From contig JANMCC010000197.1 in assembly GCA_031360885.1 (NCBI GenBank), positions 9,223 through 73,222 on the forward strand: DNA of 64,000 nucleotides, read 5' to 3'. The first letter of the stretch is position 1. Each line of letters begins with the position of its first letter. This DNA comes from Schlegelella_A sp031360885 (lineage in GTDB: Bacteria > Pseudomonadota > Gammaproteobacteria > Burkholderiales > Burkholderiaceae_C). Position numbers and translations under genes: made by a program. The notes below the pieces were generated by a model. That model had not been told where the DNA came from. It saw only the letters and a list, made by a program, of their open reading frames with translations, and searched no databases. This document shows, one piece after another, positions 41,756-50,242 of this stretch.

Positions 41756-42496
41756 ATGAGCAATCTGTCGGCCACGGCCACGCCCCCCGCCACGGTCTGG
41801 AAACAGGGCGATCCCGCCATGCCGGCGGAGTTTCGCGACATGCTCGTGCACCTCCTGCGCGACGAGCATCTCGAGAACAACGACAACCCCGAGTACCGCA
41901 AGATCCTCGGCAACATCGCCAGCGCGGGCCTGCGCTTCGCACCGCACTCGCGGGCGATGGAGATCGAGGCGGAGATCGTGCGCCAGGAAGTCGAGCACGG
42001 CCGGATCGTCGCCGAGCTGCTGGCCGGCCTGGGCGCCGTGCCGATCGGCACGGCGCCGATCAAGCAGTACGCCTTTCACATTCCGCTCGAGGACTGGATC
42101 GACCTCGCCTGGTTCCATGCCCTGATCGACCGGGTGGGCCTGTACGTCGGCGTCGAATGGACAGGCAGCCCCTACGAGCCGCTCGCGAAGGTCTCGCCGC
42201 AGCTCGAGGCCGACGAGGAATTCCACACCCGGTCGGGCTTTCGCCACCTGAAGGAGATCTGCGCCACGCCCGAAGGCAAGGCGGCGGCGCAGGAGCGGCT
42301 GGTCAAGTGGTGGCCGGCCGCGCTCGACATGTTCGGCCGGTCGACCTCGAAGAACTCGCCGATCTACGTGAAGTGGGGCATCAAGCAGCACAGCAACGAG
42401 GAGCTGCGGCGGAAGTACATCGCCGAGGCGATTCCCGAGGTGATCAAGCTCGGCCTGACCGTGCCCGACAACCTGGCCAACCGCCGCTTCCTCTAG
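41756..42496 (+). CDS. Diiron oxygenase-like protein, PaaA/PaaC family
   Basis: A 246-residue helical protein of the phenylacetyl-CoA epoxidase (PaaA/PaaC, PF05138) family. Two ExxH motifs are spaced as in diiron sites: 'EIVRQEVEHGR' (E78, H81) and 'EADEEFHTRSG' (E154, H157), with extra acidic residues nearby. It is shorter than PaaA (about 310-330) and there is no PaaB, PaaD or PaaE gene near. The following genes give a crotonase and a Rieske ferredoxin. It may form a simple two-component epoxidase acting on an aromatic acyl-CoA. The substrate is unknown. Confidence 0.75.
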   Translation: MSNLSATATPPATVWKQGDPAMPAEFRDMLVHLLRDEHLENNDNPEYRKILGNIASAGLRFAPHSRAMEIEAEIVRQEVEHGRIVAELLAGLGAVPIGTAPIKQYAFHIPLEDWIDLAWFHALIDRVGLYVGVEWTGSPYEPLAKVSPQLEADEEFHTRSGFRHLKEICATPEGKAAAQERLVKWWPAALDMFGRSTSKNSPIYVKWGIKQHSNEELRRKYIAEAIPEVIKLGLTVPDNLANRRFL

Positions 42497-42506
42497 GAGA
42501 GCCTGC

Positions 42507-43328
42507 ATGGCGATCGACCATTCCATGGAGGCCGCCGCCACGGCCTACGAGTTCCTGATCCTGAGCGACCCGGCGCCGGTCCGCACGCTGACGCTGAACC
42601 GCCCCGACGCGCTCAACGCCTGGAACCAGCAGATGCGCGACGAGATGCGCGACGCGGTCGCCACGCTGGTCGCCGACGACGCCTTGCGCGTGCTCGTCGT
42701 CACCGGCACCGGCCGCGCCTTCTCGGCCGGGGAGGACGTGCGCGGCATGAAGGGCCTGGCCGAGATCGGCACGCGCGGCTTCCGGCGCGTGGTCCGCGCG
42801 GTGCACAACGTGTTCGACGAGATCGAGGCGATGGAAGTGCCCGTGATCGCGGCGATCAACGGCGTTGCCGCCGGCGGCGGCCTCGAGCTCGCGCTCTCGT
42901 GCGATTTCCGCTTCGCGGCGAACACCGCACGACTCGGCTTTCCCGAGAACAACGTCGGCCTGATCCCCGGCTCGGGCGGCTGCTCGCGGCTGGTGAAGCT
43001 GGTCGGCCTGGCGCACGCCAAGCGGCTCGTGATGACCGGCGAGATGGTCGGCGCGGAACGCGCCCTCGCGCTCGGCCTGGTCGAGGAGCTGCACCCCGCG
43101 GAGGAACTGTTGCCGAAGGCGATGGCCTTCGCCGATCTGCTCGCGACCAAGGCGCCGCTGGCGATCGGCATCGGCAAGCTGGTGCTCAACAAGTGCCTCG
43201 ACGTCGACCTCGACACCGGCCGCAACTTCGAGCGGCTCGGCCAGAGCATCCTCAAGCGCAGCAGCGACCACGAGGAAGGGGCGCGCGCCTTCATCGAAAA
43301 GCGCAAGCCGCAGTTCACCGGGCGCTAG
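42507..43328 (+). CDS. Enoyl-CoA hydratase/isomerase family protein
   Basis: A 273-residue crotonase. The first oxyanion block is 'GTGRAFSAGEDVRGMK' and the second 'INGVAAGGGLELALSCDFR', followed by 'GFPENNVGLIPGSGG'. The Glu in 'FPENNVG' is a likely acid/base residue. The gene follows the diiron gene by 10 bp and precedes the Rieske gene by 13 bp, so the three form one transcript. In analogy with PaaG or BoxC it may isomerise or open an epoxide of an acyl-CoA; ordinary hydratase activity is also possible. Confidence 0.88.
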   Translation: MAIDHSMEAAATAYEFLILSDPAPVRTLTLNRPDALNAWNQQMRDEMRDAVATLVADDALRVLVVTGTGRAFSAGEDVRGMKGLAEIGTRGFRRVVRAVHNVFDEIEAMEVPVIAAINGVAAGGGLELALSCDFRFAANTARLGFPENNVGLIPGSGGCSRLVKLVGLAHAKRLVMTGEMVGAERALALGLVEELHPAEELLPKAMAFADLLATKAPLAIGIGKLVLNKCLDVDLDTGRNFERLGQSILKRSSDHEEGARAFIEKRKPQFTGR

Positions 43329-43341
43329 GCGAAGGCAAGCC

Positions 43342-43734
43342 ATGGTTGACTGGGTCCGCGTTGCCGCCCTCGACGATGTCTGGAGCGATGTCGTCGTGCC
43401 GGCCCGGGCCGGCACGATCGCGCTGGTGCTCGTGCGCAGCGGCGAGGGCAGCGACGCCGACCGCGTCTGCGCCTACCGCGACGCCTGCCCGCACGAGAAG
43501 TTTCCGCTCAGCGAATGGGGCCAGATCGAGAGCGGCGTGCTGGTCTGCCAGCGGCACTTCTGGGAGTTCGAAGTCGACACCGGCAAGCACATCACCCGCA
43601 TCGCGCGGCCGAACTGCGACCTGACGCCTTTCGCCGTGAAGCTCGAAGGCGACGGGGTGTGGGTCGACGTCGACTCGGCGCCCGTCGAGACGCCGCCCGC
43701 CCCGCCCACCGGCGGCCCCACGCCCGCGCTCTAG
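43342..43734 (+). CDS. Rieske [2Fe-2S] ferredoxin
   Basis: A 130-residue Rieske protein. The cluster motif is 'CPHEKFPLSEWG' and 'CQRHFWEFEVDTG', that is CxH and CxxH, binding a 2Fe-2S cluster with two Cys and two His. The size and the Trp after the second His match soluble ferredoxins of aromatic oxygenases, such as TmoC of toluene monooxygenase. It lies just after the crotonase gene, so it probably passes electrons to the diiron protein. A reductase that reduces it is not encoded nearby. The C-terminal tail is Pro-rich. Confidence 0.88.
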   Translation: MVDWVRVAALDDVWSDVVVPARAGTIALVLVRSGEGSDADRVCAYRDACPHEKFPLSEWGQIESGVLVCQRHFWEFEVDTGKHITRIARPNCDLTPFAVKLEGDGVWVDVDSAPVETPPAPPTGGPTPAL

Positions 43735-43764
43735 CCGGCGCGGCCGTCCTTCAACGCGAGCGGC

Positions 43765-43968
43765 TCATCGAGCCGGCACCGACCGCGCCGGCTCGTCCAT
43801 CTCGGCGCGCAGCGAGACCGGCTCGCCCAGGTTCCACAGCGCCCAGTGCAGCTCCATGTCGGCGCTGCGGGCGATGGTCTCGATCTGCGGGCTGTCGCAG
43901 CCGGCGATGACGCGGCCGACCTCGGCGCGGGCCCGCGTCAGCGCGGCGATCTGTTCGTCTCGGGTCAT
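43765..43968 (-). CDS. Small protein of unknown function
   Basis: A 67-residue charged, helical protein (MTRDEQIAALTRARAEVGRVIA...). A ribosome site (GAGGTG) lies 8 bp before ATG. It sits 24 bp downstream of the PaaK-like gene on the same strand, so it is probably its last operon member. It converges with the Rieske gene. There is no Cys pair or membrane helix, and no family is recognised. It is too short to rule out chance, but the coding pattern and ribosome site favour a real gene. Confidence 0.5.
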   Translation of the reverse strand: MTRDEQIAALTRARAEVGRVIAGCDSPQIETIARSADMELHWALWNLGEPVSLRAEMDEPARSVPAR

Positions 43969-43992
43969 GCAGACACCTCGGGCAGGCGGGGT

Positions 43993-45390
43993 TCAACGGT
44001 CGAGCGCACGGCGAAACTCCTTCGGCCGCTGGTCGATCATGCGCTTGGTCTTGAGCTCGAAACGCGGCAGCGAATTGCACGGCACCGGCTGGCACTCGAG
44101 ACGCACATGCAGCGCACGGTGGATGCGGGCGCCGGCTTCGGCCGCGGCCTTCTGTACCGCTTCGGCGTCGTTGCCGATCGCCGCCTCGGGCTCGAAGCGG
44201 ATCGTCATCACGTCGTTGTCGTCGCTGCGCGTCAGCACCAGCTCGTAGTGCATGCTGATGCCCGGCACCCCGGCGAGGATGTTCTCGACCGCGCTCTGGT
44301 AGACGTTGGTGCCGCGCACCGTGACCATGAAGTCGGTGCGGCCGAGCACCGCGCCTTCGAGCTTGGCCCAGGTGCGGCCGCACGAGCAGCCGTCGACCCG
44401 GCGAACCAGGTCGTGGGTGCGGTAGTTGATGAGCGGCTGCGCCGTGTTGGCGTAGCCGGTGAGGACGTTCTCGCCGATCTCGCCGGCGGCGACTTCCTTC
44501 CTCGTTTCGGGATCCATCGACCACGAGTGCAGGTTCATCTCGTTCATGTGCACGCCGTCGCCATTCGGGCAGCCGGGCGCGATCGCGTCGACCTCGGCGA
44601 TGCCGAGCAACTCGCCGGCCTTCGCGCCCCAGGCCTTCTCGATCTGCTCGCGCATGCCGGGCAGCGCGGTCGGGCCGGGCTCGCCCGCGTGATAGGTGAA
44701 CTTCACCGACGACTGCGAGAGGTCGACGCCCATCTCGGCGGCGACCGCGGCGATGCGCAGCGCGAACGTGGGGGTCGAGATCAGGACCGTCGGCCGGGTG
44801 CGCAGGATCGCCTGCACGTGGCCCTTGGTGTCGAGCCCGCCGCCCGAGACCACCCGGCAGCCGAGCCGCCGCGCGCCCCAGTAGGCGCTCCAGAAGCCGG
44901 CGAAATTGCCCCAGCCGAAGGCGAAGTAGAAGCTGTCGACGGGGCGGATGCCGAGGCCCCAGAAGCCGTAGCACCAGGACTCGCCGTAGCGCACGCTGTC
45001 GGCCATCGAGTACGGGATGGAAAGCGGCACGCCGGTCGTGCCCGAGGTTTCGGCGTGGTGCGAGATCCACTCCATCGGCAGCGCCAGCGTGTCGCCGTAC
45101 GGCGGTCGCTCCTGCTGCAGGCCGATGAACTCGCTCTTGTCGGTGATGGGCACCCGGGTCTTGAGGTCCTCGAGCGAGCGCACGTCGCGCGGGTGCACGC
45201 CCGCGGCGTCGAACTTCCTGCGGTAGAACGCGCTCGACTCGTAGGCGTGGTGCAGCAGCGCCTGAACGCGGGCGAGGTGCAGACGGTCGAGCCCGGCGCG
45301 CGGCATCGTCTCGGTGGCCCGGTTCCAGAACGGCGTGTCCCAGGCGGTGGGCGCCGGCATGCGGACGGGAGGGGTCAAGATCGTCTCCAA
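43993..45390 (-). CDS. Phenylacetate-CoA ligase-like enzyme
   Basis: A 465-residue AMP-forming ligase of the PaaK family. The ATP loop is 'ETSGTTGVPLSIPYS', a bit different from the PaaK consensus. Other blocks: 'FGWGNFAGFWSAYWGA', 'GEPGPTALPGMREQIEKAWG', 'IAEVDAIAPGCPNGDGVHMN', 'NYRTHDLVRRVDGCSCGRTW' with the PaaK Cys motif, and the C-terminal 'FELKTKRMIDQRPKEF'. It presumably activates an aromatic acid to its CoA ester for the diiron oxygenase. Its promoter carries the TetR operator. True phenylacetate use is not certain, because paaABDE and paaG are absent. Confidence 0.85.
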   Translation of the reverse strand: METILTPPVRMPAPTAWDTPFWNRATETMPRAGLDRLHLARVQALLHHAYESSAFYRRKFDAAGVHPRDVRSLEDLKTRVPITDKSEFIGLQQERPPYGDTLALPMEWISHHAETSGTTGVPLSIPYSMADSVRYGESWCYGFWGLGIRPVDSFYFAFGWGNFAGFWSAYWGARRLGCRVVSGGGLDTKGHVQAILRTRPTVLISTPTFALRIAAVAAEMGVDLSQSSVKFTYHAGEPGPTALPGMREQIEKAWGAKAGELLGIAEVDAIAPGCPNGDGVHMNEMNLHSWSMDPETRKEVAAGEIGENVLTGYANTAQPLINYRTHDLVRRVDGCSCGRTWAKLEGAVLGRTDFMVTVRGTNVYQSAVENILAGVPGISMHYELVLTRSDDNDVMTIRFEPEAAIGNDAEAVQKAAAEAGARIHRALHVRLECQPVPCNSLPRFELKTKRMIDQRPKEFRRALDR

Positions 45391-45423
45391 TGCAGCGCCC
45401 CGCGGCCGGGGCGCGTTGATAAC

Positions 45424-45463
45424 ATACTGTCCGGATAGTATCTTCTGGAATGCGGCCGTGCAA
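45424..45463 (-). promoter_or_regulatory. Promoter and TetR operator before the PaaK-like gene
   Basis: ATACTGTCCGGATAGTAT (45424-45441) is the reverse complement of the operator at 41717-41734. On the minus strand, TTGCAC (-35, 45458-45463) and TATACT/TACTAT (-10 at 45435-45440) are 17 bp apart; the operator covers the -10. The transporter gene runs the other way, 192 bp from this site, so both may be controlled here. Confidence 0.65.
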
Positions 45464-45632
45464 GCGTCGTCTCCGGGAGACTACGGAACGCTCACTCTCC
45501 GGGGTGGGCATGCCCTTGGCTTCCGAGAAAACCCGCTTGTCCAGCCCGGTGGATAGCGCACACTTCCCGGTTGTCCCCACCGGCTCGCTGCGCAGCGCCG
45601 CCGATTCCGTTTACCCGCACAGGAGCTTCCCG

Positions 45633-46799
45633 ATGCGTCCCCAGATTCCAGTTCGCGCGGCCGCCGCCGCGCTCGCCCTCGCCTTCGGCGGATCCGCGTT
45701 CGCGCAGGGCGCGCCCCTCAAGGTGGGCCTCATGCTGCCCTACTCGGGCACCTACGCGGCGATCGGCACGGCGATCGAGAACGGCTTCAAGCTCTACGTG
45801 CAGGAACAGGGCGGCAAGCTTGGCGGCCGCGAGATCCAGTACTTCAAGGTCGACGACGAGTCGGAGCCCTCCAAGGCCACCGACAACGTCAACAAGCTGA
45901 TCAAGCGCGACAACGTCGACGTCCTGGTCGGCTCGGTCCACTCCGGCGTCGCGCTGGCGATGGCCAAGGCGGCCAAGGACAACAACACCCTGCTGGTCAT
46001 TCCCAACGCGGGCGCCGACGCGATCACCGGCGCGATGTGCTCCGCCAACATCGTGCGCAGCTCGTTCTCGAACTGGCAGCCGGGCTACGCGATGGGCGTG
46101 GTCGCGGCGCAGAAGGGCGTGAAGCGGGCGATGACGATCACCTGGAACTACGCCGCCGGCGCCGAGTCGACCAAGGGCTTCACCGAAGGACTGGAAAAGG
46201 GCGGCGGCAAGGTCATCAAGGACCTGAACCTGCCGTTCCCGGGCGTCGAGTTCCAGGCGCTGCTCACCGAGATCGCGGCGCAGAAGCCCGACGCGGTCTA
46301 CGCCTTCTTCGCCGGCGGCGGCGCGGTCAAGTTCGTCAAGGACTACGCCGCGGCCGGGCTCAACAAGACGATTCCCCTGTACGGCCCGGGCTTCCTGACC
46401 GACGGCACGCTCGAGGCGCAGGGCGCCTCGGCGCAGAACATGCTGACGACGCTGCACTACGCCGACGACCTGAACACACCGAAGAACAACGCCTTCCGCA
46501 AGGCCTACGCGCTGGCCTACAAGGCGCAGCCCGATGTCTACGCGGTGCAGGGCTACGACGCGGCGCAGATCCTCGGCGCCGGCCTGAAGGCGGCGGGCGG
46601 CGACCTCGGCAAGCGCGACGTGCTCGCCACCGCGATGCACAAGACCGTGGTCGACAGCCCGCGCGGCAAGTTCACGATCTCGGCCGCGGGCAACCCGGTG
46701 CAGGACATCTACCTGCGCGAGGTCAAGGGCAACAACAACGAGTTCCGCAGCATCGCCGTCAAGTCGCTGTCGGACCCGGCGAGAGGCTGCAAGCTCTGA
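45633..46799 (+). CDS. Branched-chain-type ABC transporter, substrate-binding protein
   Basis: A 388-residue periplasmic binding protein. A Sec signal (MRPQIPVRAAAAALALAFGGSAFA) is followed by 'LKVGLMLPYSGTYAAIGTAIENGF', the standard start of Leu/Ile/Val-type binding proteins. An AGGAG site precedes ATG. The gene begins a five-gene importer set. Its neighbours (diiron oxygenase, PaaK-like ligase) suggest that the ligand is an aromatic acid rather than an amino acid, as found for several Liv-type transporters in aromatic-degrading bacteria. Upstream ORF extension contains the divergent promoter and is not used. Confidence 0.93.
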   Translation: MRPQIPVRAAAAALALAFGGSAFAQGAPLKVGLMLPYSGTYAAIGTAIENGFKLYVQEQGGKLGGREIQYFKVDDESEPSKATDNVNKLIKRDNVDVLVGSVHSGVALAMAKAAKDNNTLLVIPNAGADAITGAMCSANIVRSSFSNWQPGYAMGVVAAQKGVKRAMTITWNYAAGAESTKGFTEGLEKGGGKVIKDLNLPFPGVEFQALLTEIAAQKPDAVYAFFAGGGAVKFVKDYAAAGLNKTIPLYGPGFLTDGTLEAQGASAQNMLTTLHYADDLNTPKNNAFRKAYALAYKAQPDVYAVQGYDAAQILGAGLKAAGGDLGKRDVLATAMHKTVVDSPRGKFTISAAGNPVQDIYLREVKGNNNEFRSIAVKSLSDPARGCKL

Positions 46800-46821
46800 A
46801 GCGGTGCGCTGAGGTGGCCTG

Positions 46822-47694
46822 ATGGATCTCGCCACCTTTCTCGTCCAGTGCCTCAACGCCGTCCAGTACGGCCTGCTGCTCTTTCTCGTCGCCAGCGGCC
46901 TGACGCTGATCTTCGGAATCATGGGCGTGATCAACCTCGCCCACGGCAGCTTCTACATGCTGGGCGCGTACCTCGCTTTCGCGCTCGCACCGTTCTTCGG
47001 CGACTGGTTCTTCAGCCGACTCGCGGTCGGCATCGTGCTGGCCGTCGTGTTCGGCTACCTGCTCGAGTGGGCGTTCTTCAGCTTCCTCTACGAGCGCGAC
47101 CACCTGCAGCAGGTGCTGATGACCTATGCGCTGATCCTCGTCTTCGAGGAGCTGCGCTCGATCCTCGTCGGCAACGACGTGCACGGCGTCGCCGCGCCGG
47201 CGTGGCTGGGAGGGAGCTTTCGCCTCGGCGAGCTGATGTCGTATCCCTGGTACCGCGTGTTCTCGTCGGTGGCCTGCGTGGTCGTCGCGCTCGGCCTCTA
47301 TGCGGTGGTGAACAAGACGAGGCTGGGAATGATGATCCGCGCCGGCGCGAGCAACCGCGACATGGTGCGCGGCCTCGGCGTCGACATCCGCCTGCTCTAC
47401 CGCATCGTCTTCACCGGCGGCGTGGCGCTCGCCGCGCTCGCCGGGATGATCGCGGCACCGCTGTCGTCGGTCTATCCGGGCATGGGCTCGAGCGTGCTCA
47501 TCATCTGCTTCGTCGTCGTCGTGATCGGCGGCATCGGCTCGATCACCGGCGCGCTGATCGCCTCGCTGCTGGTCGGCATCGTCGACACCTTCGGCAAGGT
47601 GTTCTTCGCCGAATGGAGCGGCGTCGGCGTCTACCTGCTGATGGCGATCGTGCTGATCTGGCGGCCCGAGGGGCTGATGAAGCGTGGCTACTGA
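46822..47694 (+). CDS. ABC transporter permease, LivH type
   Basis: A 290-residue inner-membrane permease with about eight hydrophobic segments. It starts MDLATFLVQCLNAVQYGLLL and has 'LIFGIMGVINLAHGSFYMLG', the LivH signature, and 'NRDMVRGLGVDIRLLYRIVF' in the loop that contacts the ATPases. It is 22 bp after the binding-protein gene and overlaps the LivM-type gene by 11 bp. It forms the transmembrane channel with the LivM-type subunit. Substrate follows the binding protein. Confidence 0.94.
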   Translation: MDLATFLVQCLNAVQYGLLLFLVASGLTLIFGIMGVINLAHGSFYMLGAYLAFALAPFFGDWFFSRLAVGIVLAVVFGYLLEWAFFSFLYERDHLQQVLMTYALILVFEELRSILVGNDVHGVAAPAWLGGSFRLGELMSYPWYRVFSSVACVVVALGLYAVVNKTRLGMMIRAGASNRDMVRGLGVDIRLLYRIVFTGGVALAALAGMIAAPLSSVYPGMGSSVLIICFVVVVIGGIGSITGALIASLLVGIVDTFGKVFFAEWSGVGVYLLMAIVLIWRPEGLMKRGY

Positions 47695-48724
47695 GGCGAC
47701 GCCGCTCGAGGGCACCGGCCCGGCGGCCGAGGTCGGCGCGATGCCCGACATCGCCCGCCGCGAGCCGGGCGGCTGGCTCGTGCCGGCGGCGGCGCTGCTG
47801 CTGCTCGCCGCCTTGCCGGCGCTGGTGTCGCCGTATGCGCAGGACCTCGTGGTGCGGATCGCGATCTACGCGATCTTCGCCCTCAGCCTCGAGCTGATCG
47901 TCGGCGGCGCGGGGCTGGTGAGCCTCGGCCATGCCGCCTTCCTCGGCATCGGCGCCTACGCGGTCGTGCTCGGCTCGGGCGACGCGGGCGCGCCCCTGCT
48001 CGTGCTGCTGGCGCTGGCGATCGGTGGCGCGGCGCTCTACGCGCTGTTCGTCGGCGCGCTCAGCCTGCGCACCCGCGGCGTCTACTTCATCATGGTGACG
48101 CTGGCGTTCGCGCAGATGGCCTACTTCGTCGTCCACGACACCAAGGCGGGCGGCGGCAGCGACGGCATCTTCCTCTCCGTCAAGCCCGTGCTCGGCGTCG
48201 CCGGCAAGACCCTGCTCGATCTCGGCGAGCGCCTGCCGCTCTACTACAGCGCGATCGCCGCGCTCGCCGCCACCTATGGCCTGCTCGCCCTGCTGCTCGG
48301 CTCGCGCTTCGGCCATGCGCTCGCCGGCATCCGCGTGAGCGAGCAGCGGATGCGCGCCGCCGGCTTCTCCACCTATCCGTACAAGCTGGCGGCCTTCGTC
48401 ATCGCCGGCGCGCTCGCCGGCCTGGCGGGCGCACTGCTCGCGATCAAGGACGGCGCGGTCAACCCGGAGCTGCTCGCCTGGCACGAGTCGGGCGCGGTGC
48501 TGCTGATGATCATCCTCGGCGGCATCGGCAGCCTGCGCGGCGCGGTCCTCGGCGCCGTCGCGTTCACGCTGCTCAAGGAGCTGGTGCAGGCCGAGGCGCT
48601 GTTCGGCCCGCTCGCCTCGCACTGGCAGCTCACGCTCGGCCTGGCGATCATCGCCTTCGTCGCCCTGCTGCCCAAGGGCCTGATCGGACTCGGCGCGCTG
48701 CTGCGCAGCAAGGCGCATGGCTGA
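47684..48724 (+). CDS. ABC transporter permease, LivM type
   Basis: A 346-residue permease starting with GTG, overlapping the LivH-type stop by 11 bp; an ATG 57 bp downstream (MPDIARREPG) is a possible alternative. About nine hydrophobic segments and the LivM signature 'AGLVSLGHAAFLGIGAYAVV' are visible, with 'RVSEQRMRAAGFSTYPYKL' as the coupling-helix loop. The N-terminal about 25 residues are polar and variable. Expression is coupled to the ATPase gene, which overlaps it by 8 bp. Confidence 0.94.
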   Translation: MATEATPLEGTGPAAEVGAMPDIARREPGGWLVPAAALLLLAALPALVSPYAQDLVVRIAIYAIFALSLELIVGGAGLVSLGHAAFLGIGAYAVVLGSGDAGAPLLVLLALAIGGAALYALFVGALSLRTRGVYFIMVTLAFAQMAYFVVHDTKAGGGSDGIFLSVKPVLGVAGKTLLDLGERLPLYYSAIAALAATYGLLALLLGSRFGHALAGIRVSEQRMRAAGFSTYPYKLAAFVIAGALAGLAGALLAIKDGAVNPELLAWHESGAVLLMIILGGIGSLRGAVLGAVAFTLLKELVQAEALFGPLASHWQLTLGLAIIAFVALLPKGLIGLGALLRSKAHG

Positions 48725-49469
48725 GCCCGCGCTGCTCCGCGCCGCAGGCCTGGGCCGGCGCTTCGGCGGCCTGGCCGCGGTCGACCAGGTCTCGATCGAC
48801 CTGCACGTCGGCGAGATCCACGCCGTGATCGGCACCAACGGCGCCGGCAAGTCGACGCTGGTCAACATGCTCTCCGGCGAGCTCGCGCCGAGTGCCGGCA
48901 GCGTGACCTTCCGCGGCCACGACGTCACGCGCTGGGCGCAGCCGCGGCGCGCCCGCGCGGGGCTGGGCCGCAGCTACCAGCGCACGACCATCTTCAACGA
49001 GTTCAGCGTGCTCGAGAACTGCCGCCTGGCGGCGCAGGCGCGGGCGCCGCGGCCCTGGACCTTCTGGCAGCGCGCCAGCCGCGACGGCGCGAGCCTCGCC
49101 GCCGCGAAGGAAGCGCTCGAGGCGGCCGGGCTCGCCGCCTTCGCGGCGCGCACCGCCGGCACGCTCAGCCACGGCGCCAAGCGCCAGCTCGAGATCGCGA
49201 TGTGCCTGGCGACGGCGCCGCGCGCGCTGCTGCTCGACGAGCCGCTCGCCGGCATGGGCGGCGAGGAGAGCGGCCGCATGCTGGCGCTGCTCACCGCGCT
49301 CAAGCCCGGGCACGCGATCCTGCTGGTGGAGCACGACATGGACGCGGTGTTCCGCGTCGCCGACCGGATCACGGTGATGGTCAACGGCCGCGTCATCGCC
49401 AGCGACGTGCCGGAGAAGATCCGCACCGACCCGGCTGTGCGCGAGGCCTATCTCGGCGACGAGCACTAG
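48717..49469 (+). CDS. ABC transporter ATP-binding protein, LivG type
   Basis: A 250-residue ABC ATPase. Walker A 'GTNGAGKSTL', an ABC signature 'LSHGAKRQLEIAMCLA' and Walker B 'ALLLDEPLAGMGGEES' are present, with the LivG-type 'GLGRSYQRTTIFNEFSVLEN' in the Q-loop region. The signature has Ser-His-Gly-Ala instead of SGGQ, common in LivG. It pairs with the LivF-type ATPase encoded 27 bp downstream to power the importer. It overlaps the LivM gene by 8 bp. Confidence 0.95.
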   Translation: MAEPALLRAAGLGRRFGGLAAVDQVSIDLHVGEIHAVIGTNGAGKSTLVNMLSGELAPSAGSVTFRGHDVTRWAQPRRARAGLGRSYQRTTIFNEFSVLENCRLAAQARAPRPWTFWQRASRDGASLAAAKEALEAAGLAAFAARTAGTLSHGAKRQLEIAMCLATAPRALLLDEPLAGMGGEESGRMLALLTALKPGHAILLVEHDMDAVFRVADRITVMVNGRVIASDVPEKIRTDPAVREAYLGDEH

Positions 49470-49496
49470 TCCACTGAACCCGATGAATTGCTAGGC

Positions 49497-50207
49497 ATGG
49501 CCGCATTGCTCTCGCTCACCGACCTGCACGCCCGCTACGGCGACAGCCACGTGCTGCGCGGCGTCTCGCTCGAGATCCCGGCCGGGATCTCGCTCGGCCT
49601 GCTCGGCAGGAACGGCATGGGCAAGACGACGCTGATCCGCACCGCGATGGGCTACGTGCGTGCCGCCGGCGGGACGGTCGCCTGGCAGGACCGCGACGTC
49701 ACCGGCGCGCCGCCCGAGCGCATGGCGCGCCTGGGCATCGGCTACGTGCCCGAAGGCCGCGGCATCTTCGCCAACCTCTCGGTGCGCGAGAACCTGGTGA
49801 TGACGGCGCGCCCCGGCCCCGAGGGCGCGCGCGACTGGACCTTCGAGCGGGTGATGGAAACCTTTCCGCGCCTCGCCGAGCGGCTCGACCACGGCGGCCA
49901 GCAACTCTCCGGCGGCGAGCAGCAGATGCTCGCCATCGGCCGGGCGCTGATGACGAACCCGCGCCTGCTGATCCTCGACGAGGCGACCGAAGGCCTGGCG
50001 CCGCTGATCGTGGCCGAGATCTGGCGCACCATCGCCACGATCCGCGGCACCGGCATCGCGACCCTGATCGTCGATCGCAACGCCCGCGCCGTGCTCGCCC
50101 ACACCGACCGCGCGGTCGTGCTCGAGAAGGGGCTGGTCGTGATGCAGGGCGAGTCGGCGGCGGTAGCGGCCGAGGGCGCGGCGCTGGCGCGGCATCTCGG
50201 CGTCTAG
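49497..50207 (+). CDS. ABC transporter ATP-binding protein, LivF type
   Basis: A 236-residue ABC ATPase. Walker A 'GRNGMGKTTLI', signature 'LSGGEQQMLAIGRAL' and Walker B 'LLILDEATEGLAP' are intact. 'RMARLGIGYVPEGRGIFANL' is typical of LivF. The ATG at 49497 is chosen; a TTG 9 bp upstream is in frame. It completes the five-gene Liv-type importer. The H-loop region reads 'LIVDRNARAVL', where LivF usually has 'VEQN'; the Asp for Glu change is mild. Confidence 0.95.
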   Translation: MAALLSLTDLHARYGDSHVLRGVSLEIPAGISLGLLGRNGMGKTTLIRTAMGYVRAAGGTVAWQDRDVTGAPPERMARLGIGYVPEGRGIFANLSVRENLVMTARPGPEGARDWTFERVMETFPRLAERLDHGGQQLSGGEQQMLAIGRALMTNPRLLILDEATEGLAPLIVAEIWRTIATIRGTGIATLIVDRNARAVLAHTDRAVVLEKGLVVMQGESAAVAAEGAALARHLGV

Positions 50208-50242
50208 CTCAGAATGGGCGCCTCCGCCCATCGCCCGCCGCC

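Noticed and set aside
41756..42496. Naming the diiron protein paaA or paaC outright
   Set aside because: Its length differs from PaaA and the paaB, paaD and paaE partners are absent, so only the family is claimed.
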